Assembly: GCA_032716605.1 (NCBI GenBank)
Contig: CM064492.1
Span: forward strand, 48,097,876 to 48,161,875
Length of the DNA stretch: 64,000 nt
From: Paralithodes platypus
Taxonomy: Eukaryota; Arthropoda; Malacostraca; Decapoda; Lithodidae
Direction: 5' to 3'
In this document: positions 1 to 9,999 of the stretch, in pieces
Layout of the letters: each line of letters opens with the position of its first letter
How positions within the stretch are numbered: position 1 is the first letter of the stretch
Notes under the pieces: model-generated
What the model was told of the DNA's origin: nothing
Seen by the model: only the letters and a program-made list of their open reading frames with translations
Database searches by the model: none
Translations under genes and position numbers: made by a program

Positions 1-133
1 CAACGGTCACTTCACAATCCAGTATACCGGTACTACAAAAAAGGACTCCGTTGCACTTTCACTTAGTACTCCCTCTGATCGAAGCCGCCCTTTATATTTT
101 ACTTTGCACCATTTTTCCATCGGATTGTCTAAT

Positions 134-506
134 TTAAGGGGGTAGTAGTGTTTGTTTTTGGTCTATATATGAATTTATTAATATATTTTTTGAGAGTCCT
201 CCCTAGACCTCCATCAAGCTTTAAAAAAAACACCCCCTAGACCCTCTTTCAAGATAAATTTGTACATTTTTCGGTAGAAAAATGTCCCAGCCAAAGGGCG
301 GTTCTTTCTAAAATTGCAGGCTCGCTATCGCTCGCCACGAAAAATCGATACCTAAATGGCACGAAAGGTCTTAATATTGACAAAGAAATGAGGCGAAAGG
401 TCTCAAAATTGCCAAAGTAGCGGAACGAACGTCTGAAAATCTCAAAATCAATATGCTAAACATAAGGGAGATGGGGGTCCAGAAGAAGCGACTACCTCCC
501 CCTTAA
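134..506. mobile_element. TTAA-flanked MITE, GGGGG-ended family, copy 1
   Basis: Non-coding unit bounded by TTAA at both ends (134-137 and 503-506), with inverted termini GGGGGTAGT and ACTACCTCCCCC. A diverged copy lies at 12325-12687 and shares many internal blocks, for example TTTTTCGGTAGAAAA and GGCTCG(C/T)TATCGCTCGCCA. The TTAA flanks suggest piggyBac-type mobilisation, but the G-rich ends are unlike the CCCT ends of the other TTAA elements here, so the superfamily is uncertain. Confidence 0.55.
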
Positions 507-785
507 GAACATAGAGAAAACGGGACTCCACAAAAAGCCGATTGGCCCACACAAGGCAGATCCATCTCGTCCATGTAACTATCTAATTTTATCTTGAAGC
601 TCTCGTTTTTTATCCTACTATAGCACTTGGTAGCCTATTCCACATATCTATACATATCTTCTCTGAAACTAAATGTATCCAATTTTAAACCATTTGTTCG
701 AGTTCTTTCGCTATGACTGAGCTTCAGTACACCTTTCATGTCCCCTTTATTTATCACACTTACCAACTATATTTGTCGCTTTTAC
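505..785 (-). mobile_element. LINE-B 3' end fragment (CR1-like)
   Basis: Matches the 3' end of the LINE-B copy at 47940-48360 in the same orientation: the CATAAGAA-type tail, the AAAGCCGATTGGCC block, the AAGGCAGATCC block, and then the reverse complement of the C-terminal reverse-transcriptase region. It is 5'-truncated and non-coding. It begins right against the TTAA of the preceding MITE. Confidence 0.65.
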
Positions 786-1050
786 CCACAATTGTTGATC
801 GGCAACTAATGTTATGGTATCAATAGCTAGTACCGGTAATGTTGATTACTGTAGGTGGTTGATTAAAACAAATACCGTACCTGTAATAATTAAAACAATA
901 CCGATATATTCTACTAACTCTCTACCATTATTCCCACAACACGAGACAAAGGCAGTTCCCCTTTGCTTCATCTTGTTAGCTGCGACCCAAACAGGACTAA
1001 CTAACAAGAAGCCACACATCATTTGCCGTACCAGTCGGACAAAAATTAAT

Positions 1051-1052
<2 letters not shown>

Positions 1053-1088
<36 letters not shown>
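1053..1088. repeat. (CA)18 microsatellite
   Basis: Uninterrupted CA dinucleotide run of 36 bp. Open frames across it on both strands are low-complexity and not genes. Confidence 0.95.
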
Positions 1089-1090
<2 letters not shown>

Positions 1091-1324
1091 ACTTATTCGC
1101 CATTCTGGATAATTGTTGTGGATAATACTTTTCAGTATACCAAGGTGCATTTATTTTATTTTATTCGGGATAGTTTGTATACGGTACGTTTTGATTCTAT
1201 TTACGAAAGGGTCTGTACCTTCCGATTCCTAGAGGGGGCCTTCCAAGCACAATGTCCTGTATTTATAAGTGGTACGGTACCGCTATATATTATTTTGTTT
1301 ATTATTTTAACACGCTATTAGAGA

Positions 1325-1740
1325 GAAGCCAATATTATTTTATCTATTATTTCTCCAGAATCTATGTTACCTGAATGAAGTTTATCGTTAACCCTTGGAA
1401 GATACGATGACGCATTTATTTTGGTCTCTATTATTAGACGATTGTATTCAGATTAAGAACTGCATATGACTGCAATTGAGACAGTCTGTACCCTTATAAT
1501 TCCCACAGATCCTTCCTAAATTGGATTAGATATCCAGAATATACTGTCAAAATGCGTCATAATCTTCAATGGGTTAACCCCTACAGTACCGGTGCCGTCC
1601 TTTTAACTTTATTTTGGCTACTATTATACGATATTAAATTTAAAAGGGGCCTCCAGAAATTAACAGGCTTCGAACTATCTCAATTAACCCTCTTTACTAC
1701 CACAGATCTTTCTTAAACTACCGTACATAAAATTGTCTAA
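1325..1740. repeat. Degenerate TTAACCCTTT-family MITE remnants
   Basis: No gene. Short blocks resemble the TTAA MITE at 13332-13672 and 28672-28858: TTAACCCT ends, a TTAGACGATT motif, a CAGATCCTTCCTAAA block and a CAAAATGCGTCATAATC block also seen near 13275. The pieces are shuffled and interrupted, so exact ends cannot be fixed. Confidence 0.4.
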
Positions 1741-1763
1741 GTATAGCTAAAATATAAATTTAT

Positions 1764-1833
1764 AACGAGGGGCGTCGCGCTCCTTGGTGCCGCTAGAGGA
1801 GCGGCGAACACATCCAAAGGTATCCAAAGGTAA
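1764..1833 (+). mobile_element. Short inverted LINE-A 3' end
   Basis: About 70 bp equal to the extreme LINE-A 3' end: the GAGGGGCGTCGCGCTCC block, the CCGCT/AGCGG hairpin and the ATCCAAAGGT tail repeated twice. It lies in plus orientation, against the truncated 3' end of a minus-strand LINE-A copy. It may be a separate 3'-only insertion or a local inversion of the copy's own tail. Confidence 0.7.
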
Positions 1834-4800
1834 GGCCCCTCGTTAGGGGTGGTGATTTGGTGCAGTAGACTGTTTGAAGCGACAGCTCGCTCCCTTGCGA
1901 GGATGGGCTCGTCTGGCACTTTTTGCAGTTCGACATCTAGGGCTCTCTTGAAGTTGTCTAACGAGATGTCCCTCATGTCTCTTACTCGCCGTGGGAGTTT
2001 GTTGAAGAGACGTGGGCCTCTGTGTGATAACCAGCCCTCTCGCAGAGAGCCTATAGCACCCCTGTTATTCATCCGGGGGATTTCGCATTCCCAGCCTCTC
2101 CTATCACTGAATTTCATGACTATCGGAGTATGTAGGTTTGGTACTAAACCCTCTGCGATTTTCCACGTGTATATTATTAGGTAACGTTCTCTTCTACGTT
2201 CCAGTGAGTACAGATTCAGTGCTCTTAAACGCTCCCAATAGTGTAGATGTTTTATCGAACTTATATGCGAAGTGAAATTTCTATGTACACTCTCTACGTC
2301 AATTTATTTCACCTGCTTTGTATGGGGATGTTAATACGCTACAGTATTCAAGCCACGGTAGCACTAGAGATTTGAAGAGTGTTATCATAGGCAATTCACC
2401 GCGTGTTTTAAAAGTACGCAGAATCCAACCCGTTAGACGTTTCGCAGCCGCCACTTAGACCTGGTTATGTACTTTGAAACCCATATTTTCAGACATTAAT
2501 ACCCCAAGGTCTTTCACACTGTCTTTCCGTTCTATTATGTGGTTAGATTCTGTTAAGTAATTTGTAATTTCTTTAACACCATTATTATCTCCGTACCGTA
2601 TTAATTGGAATTTTTCCTCATTGAATTGCATGTTGTTTTCCCTGGTCCACTGGAACACTACATTCATGTCTTCCTGCAGTCGGCCCGTGTCCTCTTGTGT
2701 GTTTACTATCTTGCTTAATTTTGTGTCATCAGCAAAAGACGACACCGTACTGTGTCTGGTGATGGTATCTATGTCGCAAATTAGTATGAGGAACAGAAGG
2801 GGCGCTAGCACTGTTCCTTGGGGCACTGAGCTTTTGACATCCGAAGGCTCAGATGTGACTTGGTTTACTGCTACTGATTGTTTTCGGTTTACGAGGAAAT
2901 TGTATATCCACCGTCCGATTTTCCCAGTTATACCTTTTGCTTTCAGTTTGTGGGCTATTATACCATGGTCACATTTATCAAATGCCTTAGCAAAATCGGT
3001 GTAAATGACATCCACGTTTTTTCTTTTCTTCTAGCGCTTTAAGAATTTTGTCATAGTGTTCCAAAAGTTGTGAGAGACATGATCTTCCCGCTCTGAACCC
3101 ATGTTGACCGGTGTTGTGTAGTTCATTTGTCTCCATGAATGTTGAAATTTTGCTTCGCAGGACTCGCTCGAAAACTTTAATGATGTGAGAGGTTAGAGCT
3201 ACCAGGCGGTAGTTTTTTGGTAGTGCTTTACTCCCTCCTTTATGCAGTGGGGCAATTATTGCATTTTTCAAGCTATCTGGTATGTCACCAGTGTCTAGAC
3301 TCCTCCACATTATAGCCAGGGGTTTTGAGAGGTTTTCCTTACATTTCTTCATTAGGATCGAATTCCATGAGTCCGGGCCTGGTGCCGAGTGGGATGGCAT
3401 GTTGGAAATGGCCTCTTCTATGTCTTTTGGACCGAAATCAATGTCCAGCATCTGAGGGGTTTCCGTGGGGGAGGTTTCCATGAAAATATATTTTGGTCTC
3501 TGATGACTTTTGTTTCATCAGGCTCACTGAATGCCATTTCATACTGCCTGCTTAAGAGTTCGCTCATTTCCTTTTTGTCCCCTGTGAAAGAGCCGTCCCC
3601 TTTGCTCAGTGGGCCGATGTTTGATGTTGTTTTAGCCTTTTGTTTGGCGTATGAAAAGAAGTATTTGGAATTTTCCTTTATACCTGCAATAGCTTCCTCT
3701 CCTCTTCCATATGTTGTAGTTCATATGATATTCTTAGCCTTTGTTCAATTTCCACAATTTCTCTATCTATTTCGACCTTTTGCCTATCCTGTAGATTTTG
3801 ATGTGTGTGTCTTTGTGTGAGTAATTTTCTTCTTCTGTACAGCCTCCTCCTTTCCCGATCTTGTTTGCTTCTTCGTTTTGTTTGTCTTGCAGGTATATGG
3901 TGGCTACAGATTTGGGTCATGGTTTCTGTTATTAAGACTAGACATTCTGCTGGTGTCAGGTTATCCATTAAATCTTCCCAGTCTATTTCCTCCATTTCTT
4001 GATTTACCTCTTCCCACCTAATGTTTTTGTTATTGAAGTTAAATTTACTGAAGGGGCCGGTTTTTGTTCTCGATTCTGAGGTTGTCTGTACACTTTCTAA
4101 GGTTGTTTTGATCTCAATTAATTTATGATTGAGTATGTTGTGTCCGATATGTTAATGCTGTGTACTAGAGAGTCGTTTTTAGTGAAGACCAGGTCTAAGA
4201 TATTGTTTTCCCGTGTGGGTTCAGCAATATGTTGGGTAAGACTAAAAAAATCACAAAGTTCAAAAAGCTCTCTCGTATTAGTATTTGCTTCTCCGGTGTT
4301 ATTTGCCACTAACTGGTTTTCTAGTTGTCTCCATTTAATGTTTGGTAGGTTAAAGTCTCCTAGCCATATAATATTTGGTGTTGGGTTCCCCAGGGTTTCC
4401 ACTTCTGATTTTATTTTGTTGAGCTGGGTTTTGAATTCTTCTCGGGATGAGTCTGGAGGCCTGTATGTAACAATAACTGCTAAATTTAGGGATTCTATTT
4501 TAACTCCAAATATTTCCACCACTTCGTTACTGTTATTTACGAATTCAGTACATATCAGTGAGTCATGTATGTACAAGGCTACACCTCCATGTGATCTATG
4601 CGTTCTGTCCGCCCTATGTAGGTTGTAACCAGGAATCCATACCTCACTATCTTGCTGATCTTTAACCCTTCCTCCCCGGGTGTCATTTTAATATGACACC
4701 ACGAAATAAGGGCCGGTGCCCGGGTGTCCTTTCAGGAGATAGTAAGCTTGAAAGCCTATTCAGCTTGGTCTGAACGCCGTGCGTCCGACGCATGTAAACA

Positions 4801-5262
4801 AAGCCGATCGTTGCGTCACCGCACCTCCGAAAACAAGAAGGAGAAGACTCGTTTGTTATTGTATGTCTGTATGTCGTTGTTTCAGTAGTGAAAAGATCAT
4901 CGTATTGCTAACATCGCCTGAAAATGCTCTCCACTAAAATCGTCATCACAACTGAACCAGTTGACTTAGAGAGCTCTACTCAACACCAGTCTACAGATTG
5001 GAAACCGCACTACATTTATAGATGCGTGGGAAATTTCTAGCAGTTAAAATTAACCAAAATACGGTAGCCTAGGCCTAGACGTTTTTCGGCCAGATCGCCC
5101 GGGTAGCCCACCCTGTCCTTTGGAGATACAGCCCGGGCCAGGAAGGTTAATGTGAGTTTCTGTGAGAGCCGCAAATATAGCGTTTCCTTCTTCTAGCAGG
5201 CCCCTAATAAATGGTACTTTGTTCGTGGTTCTATTTTTTAGGCCTTGGATATTTGCAAACAA
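1834..5262 (-). pseudogene. LINE-A copy 1 ORF2: endonuclease-reverse transcriptase, broken
   Basis: Read from 5262 leftwards. An AP-like endonuclease opens with FANIQGLKN and TETHI. After the MITE it continues with a GYNLHR block, GGVALYI, TYRPPD and the catalytic GDFNLPNIKW block. The reverse transcriptase follows: SAPGPDSW, a GFRAGRSCLSQLLEHYDK block, YTDFAKAFDKCDHG, SSVPQGTVLAPLLF, SFADDTK and the C-terminal LRKLP-type tail at 1834-2117. Frameshifts near 3010, 3480-3680, 4000-4118 and 2120-2455 split it into several frames. The RT active-site aspartates (FADD) survive. The product would nick target DNA and copy the element RNA in the nucleus. It is not functional as it stands. Confidence 0.85.
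4666..5146. mobile_element. piggyBac-type MITE, CCCGGG family, copy 1
   Basis: A 481-bp non-coding element between TTAA duplications (4662-4665 and 5147-5150). Its termini are CCCTTCCTCCCCGGG and CCCGGGCCAGGAAGG, imperfect inverted repeats. Removing the element and one TTAA rejoins the LINE endonuclease frame exactly (T-E-T-H-I then K-D-Q-Q-D), so the insertion was clean. Further copies lie at 39096-39722, 39727-40143 and 53527-54007. TTAA targeting and CCC ends are piggyBac hallmarks; no piggyBac transposase is seen in the window. Confidence 0.85.
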
Positions 5263-5302
5263 GATTGGAGAGGGATTGTTTGGAGTACAGTACTATGTGT
5301 AC

Positions 5303-6075
5303 CTAATAGTCTTCGGGATGTATTGGCCACTCTTGGGAGGCCAGGAGGTGCTCGAGGTGTTCTATGTGCTCTTCCATCTCCCTCAGTCTCTTCATCTTCA
5401 TCTGCCCTTTCCCTCCTTGCCTTTTTCCTCTGTCTCGTCCTCGCATAGCTAGAGAGTTTTTTGGGCTACCATTTGTGTTAGGTCTAGCATATCTCCAAGT
5501 CCCTTTAATATGAAAAGCTGGGCATTTCATATTGTAGCAGGTCTTGTTCTCAAGTGATGTCTTGCAAAGGGATGGGTGGTGGTATTTGCAGGTTTCACCA
5601 AATCTACATTTTCCATGACTGGTTATGTTGTTGCAAATTTTGGGATGAGCAAATCTACATGAATTCCCATTATATTCGCCCTTTTGACCAAAGTAGCACC
5701 TTCTTTCCAGATAATATCTGCACACTGGTATAGACAACCCCAGTAGGTGTGGCTGGGGCTGCGAGGGGTTATGTGGTGAGCTAAGTGTGGTTGTGGGTGA
5801 TAGTGGGCTTGGTGTATGGGTGGGTGAGGCCTGCAGGGGGGTGGAGTTACGGGTCGGTTGTAGGTGGGCAGGTGGCAGTGGTGAGGGGGGAGGCGATGTG
5901 GAAGGGGAGCCTGATATGGGGTCTTGTTGCATCCTACGTTCATCCTGCAAATGTATTTGATCAACAGCAGTAGGGTGGTCAATGGCCATAGATGGGATTA
6001 ATGTGGGTGTTTTCTGGGTCTGGGGAGGTGTGGGAAGATGTGCAGCTGGGTTTGTGGAAAGTGAAAGTGGGTTTG
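5303..6075 (-). pseudogene. LINE-A copy 1 ORF1, triple CCCH zinc-finger protein (5'-truncated)
   Basis: Minus-strand frame open to its stop at 5303. It starts in a Pro/Ser/Thr-rich segment, then has three CCCH fingers: C-x7-C-x12-C-x3-H, C-x8-C-x5-C-x3-H and C-x8-C-x4-C-x3-H. A basic region and a short leucine/glutamate coiled coil (roughly the last 35 residues) follow. LINE ORF1 proteins bind the element RNA; CCCH fingers are a known single-stranded RNA-binding fold, so that role is inferred. The first residues of the open frame are fused sequence from the adjacent LINE scrap. ORF2 begins about 40 bp downstream. A host CCCH gene is unlikely because copy 2 repeats the same ORF1-ORF2 layout. 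Confidence 0.8.
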
Positions 6076-6245
6076 TGTGAAGTGAAATTTCTTTGTACAC
6101 TCTCTGTCATTTATTTCACCTGCTTTGTATGGGGATGTTAATATGCTACAGTATTCAAGCTGCGGTAGCACTAGAGATTTGAAGAGCGTTATCATAGGCA
6201 ATTCACCGCGTGTTTTAAATGTATGTAGAATCCAACCCGTTAGAC
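6076..6245 (-). mobile_element. LINE-A RT C-terminal scrap
   Basis: About 170 bp matching the RT C-terminal region at 2270-2450 of copy 1 (a GAAGTGAAATTTCT start and an AGGCAATTCACCGCG block). It is inserted between the two long LINE-A copies and is non-functional. Confidence 0.7.
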
Positions 6246-6388
6246 CACGAGCCAGAGTGAGAACTGATAGTTATATACCTCGTTACCTTGAGTTGTTTCG
6301 GCCTCCTCAGCGGCCTCGGCGAGAGTTGCTCCCCCCGAGTGTGTTTGCTGCCCGTGTTTGATGCAGCAGGCTATTCGAGGGGGCAGCT

Positions 6389-6413
6389 CCCCCCCCCCCC
6401 CCCCCCCCCCCCC
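6389..6413. repeat. C25 homopolymer
   Basis: Twenty-five consecutive C bases inside the LINE-A copy 2 C-terminal RT region. Its length is likely unstable or an assembly uncertainty. Confidence 0.9.
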
Positions 6414-6849
6414 GCGAAGTATGGCTGATCAAGCACCGACTTGATATGGTTGTCCAAGTTATTAATACTTCCGTTGGCATGTCCATCAGGTTTCTCACGT
6501 TCTCTGGCATTTTGTTGAAGAGGCTCGGTCCCCTGTTTGTCAACCAAGAGTCCGTCAGTGTGCCCAGAGCTCCCCTACACTTTTGGGGTGGGATGTTACA
6601 ATACCTACCCCCTCTGTCACTCCAGTTCCATGATATTGTGGTGTGAAGGTTTGGCACTAGACCTCGATAACTTTCCATGTGTAAATTATCAAGTATCTCT
6701 CTCTTCTTCGCTCCAGTGAATAAAAGTTAAGAGCCTTCAGCCTATCCCAGTAATGAAGATGTTTTACCGAGCTGATGTGGGACGTGAAACTTCTTTGAAC
6801 ACTCTCTATTTCGTATATTTCCCCGGCTTTGTGTGGAGATGTTAGCACA

Positions 6850-7391
6850 CTTGTATTGAGTATTGTTCACATGTGTGGGGAGGTTCCTCTCACACCGCTC
6901 TCCTAGACAAAGTTGAAAGGAAGGCCTTTCGTATCATTAACTCCCGTCCACTCACCAACTCTCTGCAATCTCTCTCTCTCCGCCGCAATGTTGCATCTCT
7001 CTCGCTATTCTATCGCTACTATAATAATCAGTGTTCCTCAGAGCTATCCCAGTGCATACCACCTCCTTTACGTAGGGCACGTGGTACCCGTCTTGCAACT
7101 CAATCCCACCCCTACTCTGTGCAACTCTCCAACCCAAGAGTGAAACGTTACTCTCAAACTTTCTTCTACTCAACAGCTGAGCTCTGGAACTCTCTCCCAG
7201 AATCAGTCTTTCCCTCTTCCTATGACTTAAATTGCTTCAAACTCCGTGTGTCCAGGCATTTTGGCTCGAACGTCCCTTGATTTTGGCCCTGTCACTCTTT
7301 CAACTATGGGGGAGGCACTCGCTATAGGCAGTTATGCCTTTTGCCTCCCTCAATCACATAGAGAAAAAAAAAAAAAAAAAAAAAAAAAAAA
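6850..7391 (+). mobile_element. LINE-C 3' fragment with poly(A) tail
   Basis: Plus-strand 5'-truncated non-LTR element. A 135-residue open frame (6873-7280) is an RT C-terminal tail, with a KVERKAFRIINSRPL block, LSLRRNVASLSLFYRYY and TAELWNSLPESVFP. It is followed by a 3' UTR and an A27 run ending at 7391. LINE-A copy 2 resumes immediately after the A run. The poly(A) tail and sequence differ from the LINE-A and LINE-B families. Confidence 0.8.
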
Positions 7392-7954
7392 CACTGCAAT
7401 ACTCCAGTCGTGGTATCACCAACGATTTGAAGTGTTATCATTGGCCGTTCTTCTCGTGTCTTGAAAGTGCGCAATATCCAACCTACAAGTTTCCTCGCCG
7501 CTACTGACTTGGCCTGATTATGTTCTTTGAAAGACATGTTTTCTGACATTATTACCCCAACATCTTTAACCTCTGATTTTCGTGGGATTGGCAGGAGTGA
7601 CTGTTAAGTAGGTTGTGGTTACTTTAATTTCTCCATTTCCTCCATACCTTATCAACTGAAATTTCTCTTCGTTAAATTGCATGTTGTTTTCTTTGGTCCA
7701 CCGAAATACAGCGTTCATGTCTGATTGCAAGATTTCTTTGTCTTTTATTGTGGTTATTCCTAGACTTAATTTTGTGTTGTCTGCAAATGATGAAACGCTG
7801 CTGTGTTGTACATTTGCATCGATATCACTTATTAGTATTAGGAAGAGTAAGGGTGCCAACACTGTACCCTGGGGAACAGAGCTTTTAACCTCTGAACCTT
7901 CTGATACCGCTTGATTTACTGCTACTGATTGTCTTCTGTTAATGAGAAAATTAT

Positions 7955-8106
7955 AGATCCACCTCCCCACCTTTCCGGTGATACCTTTTTCTAGATCCAC
8001 CTCCCCACCTTTCCGGTGATACCTTTTTCTAGATCCACCTCCCCACCTTTCCGGTGATACCTTTTTCTAGATCCACCTCCCCACCTTTCCGGTGATACCT
8101 TTTTCT
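7955..8106. repeat. 38-bp unit repeated four times inside the LINE RT
   Basis: Four identical copies starting at 7955, 7993, 8031 and 8069. The unit encodes the RT stretch read as KGITGKVGRWI. Three extra 38-bp units add 114 bp, a multiple of three, so the frame after the array is unchanged overall, but the shifted middle units carry stops. Perfect identity points to a recent expansion or an assembly collapse error. Confidence 0.95.
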
Positions 8107-9999
8107 TTCAGCTTATGTTCTATAATTCCATGATCACACTTATCAAATGCTTTGGCAAAGTCTGTGTATATGACATCTACATTTCTTTTCTCTTCCAGGT
8201 CATCTAGAACTTTGTCATAGTGTTCTAGTAGCTGCGAGAGACATGATCTTCCTGCTCTGAACCCGTGTTGTCCTGAGTTGTGGAGCCCGTTTTCTTCCAT
8301 GTATTCCGAGACTTTTCCTCTTAGTACTCTTTCAAAGATTTTGATGATGTGAGATGTTAGTGCTACTGGGCGGTAGTTTTTGGCAGAGCTTTACTTCCTC
8401 CTTTGTGTAGTGGTGCAATTGTTGTGTTTTTCAGACTTTCTGGGATTTCTCCTGTATCTAGGCTCTTTCTCCACATTATGGCTAGAGGTCTTGCTAGCGA
8501 TGTTTTGCAGTTCTTGAGCAGGACTAAGCTCCATGAATCTGGTCCTGGTGCTGAGTGGAACGGCATGCTGTTTATTGCCCTTTCTATATCTATTGGCCCA
8601 AATTCTATATCCGATATATGGAGGGGGGCTCTGTTCTCGCCCATAAAGAAACTGTTTGGATTGTCAATCGCTTTAGATGGATCGGGTTGACTGAACACGG
8701 TTTCATACTGTTTTCGTAGAAGTTCACTCATTTCTTTGTCATCTGTTGTATACGATCCGTCGAGTTTGATGAGTGGGCCTATGCTTGACCCTGTTTGTGA
8801 TTTTTTCTTTGCATATGAGAAGTACTTTGAATTTTTACTTATTTCTTGAACCGCCTTGTTTTCTTCTTCTATCTGCTGTATTTGATACGATATTCTCAGC
8901 TTGTGTTCAATATCCTCTATCTGCCTTTGTATGTTAATTTGCCTTTCCTGTAATCCAGCTTGGGAGACCCGATGTGAAAGTTGTTTTCTTCGTTTGTAGA
9001 GCCTTCTCCTTTCTCAGTCTTGCTTACTTCTGCGCTTCATTTTTCTCTCTGGAATGTGATTCGAGCATACGTTCTTAACTAATTCATTTACTAAGCTAAG
9101 GCATTCAGGGGTTGTTTTGTCTGCCAATTGGATTTCCCAGTCTATTTCCTCTATCTTCTGGTTTATGCTTGGCCAATTTATATGTTTATTATTAAAGTTG
9201 TACTTACTGAATGGGCCTGTATACGTCTCCATGTTTTGTTTGTTTGTAGGTACTCGATGTTGGCTGCACCTCGATTATCCTATGGTCAGAATAAGTAGTA
9301 TCTGATATGCTGGTATTGTGCACGATGTTCTCATTGTTTGAAAAGATCAGGTCTAGGATGTTTTGACCTCTAGTTGGTTCTGTGATGTGTTGGTTTAAGT
9401 TGAACATAAAACATAAATTAAGTACCGTAGTGCTTTTGAGTGTGCATCACCATCTTCATTTAAGGTGTTTGGCAATATTTGGTGTTCTATTTGCCTCCAT
9501 TTGATATTAGGTAAATTGAAGTCTCCCAACCATAGGATGTTAGGGGTTGGTGCCCCCAGTCCTTCTATAGCCATTTTGATCTTATCCAGCTGGGGTTTGA
9601 ACTCATGAAGTGAGGCATCTGGAGGTCTGTATGTGAGTATAAGTGCCAGGTTTAGACTCTCTATGTTTACCCCCAGTATCTCTACTACCTCATTGGAGTG
9701 GTTCAAAAACTCTGTACTTACTAGAGAGTCTTTAATGTACAAAGCTACTCCTCCACAAGTTCTATGTTTTCTGTCTGACCTATGTAGATTATAACCAGGG
9801 ATCCATACTTCATTATCTTCGTGATTTTTAATGCGAGTTTCAGTAAGGGCCGCAAGCATTGCATTCCCCTCTTCTAGTAGTCCATGGATGAAAGGGACCT
9901 TATTTGTTCTACTGTTTTTTAGACCTTGAATGTTTGCATATATGAGAGGGGAGAGGCTGAGTGTGGTGGCTTGTGAGTTTACCACCTCAGGTGGTATTG

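Larger units (their letters stand above)
1834..6075 (-). mobile_element. LINE-A copy 1 (CR1-like non-LTR retrotransposon)
   Basis: Minus-strand non-LTR retrotransposon holding most of ORF1 (CCCH zinc fingers, 5303-6075) and ORF2 (endonuclease plus reverse transcriptase, 1834-5262). It is 5'-truncated near 6075, where it abuts a second LINE-A scrap. A TTAA MITE splits the endonuclease (4666-5146). CR1-group placement rests on the AP-endonuclease, the RT motif style (FADDTK, VPQGTVLAPLLF), a tandem-repeat 3' tail in place of poly(A), and the PHD-like finger in the sister copy. Confidence 0.85.

Noticed and set aside
5303..6100. Host CCCH zinc-finger protein
   Set aside because: The same domain precedes a LINE ORF2 in two diverged copies, so it is LINE ORF1.
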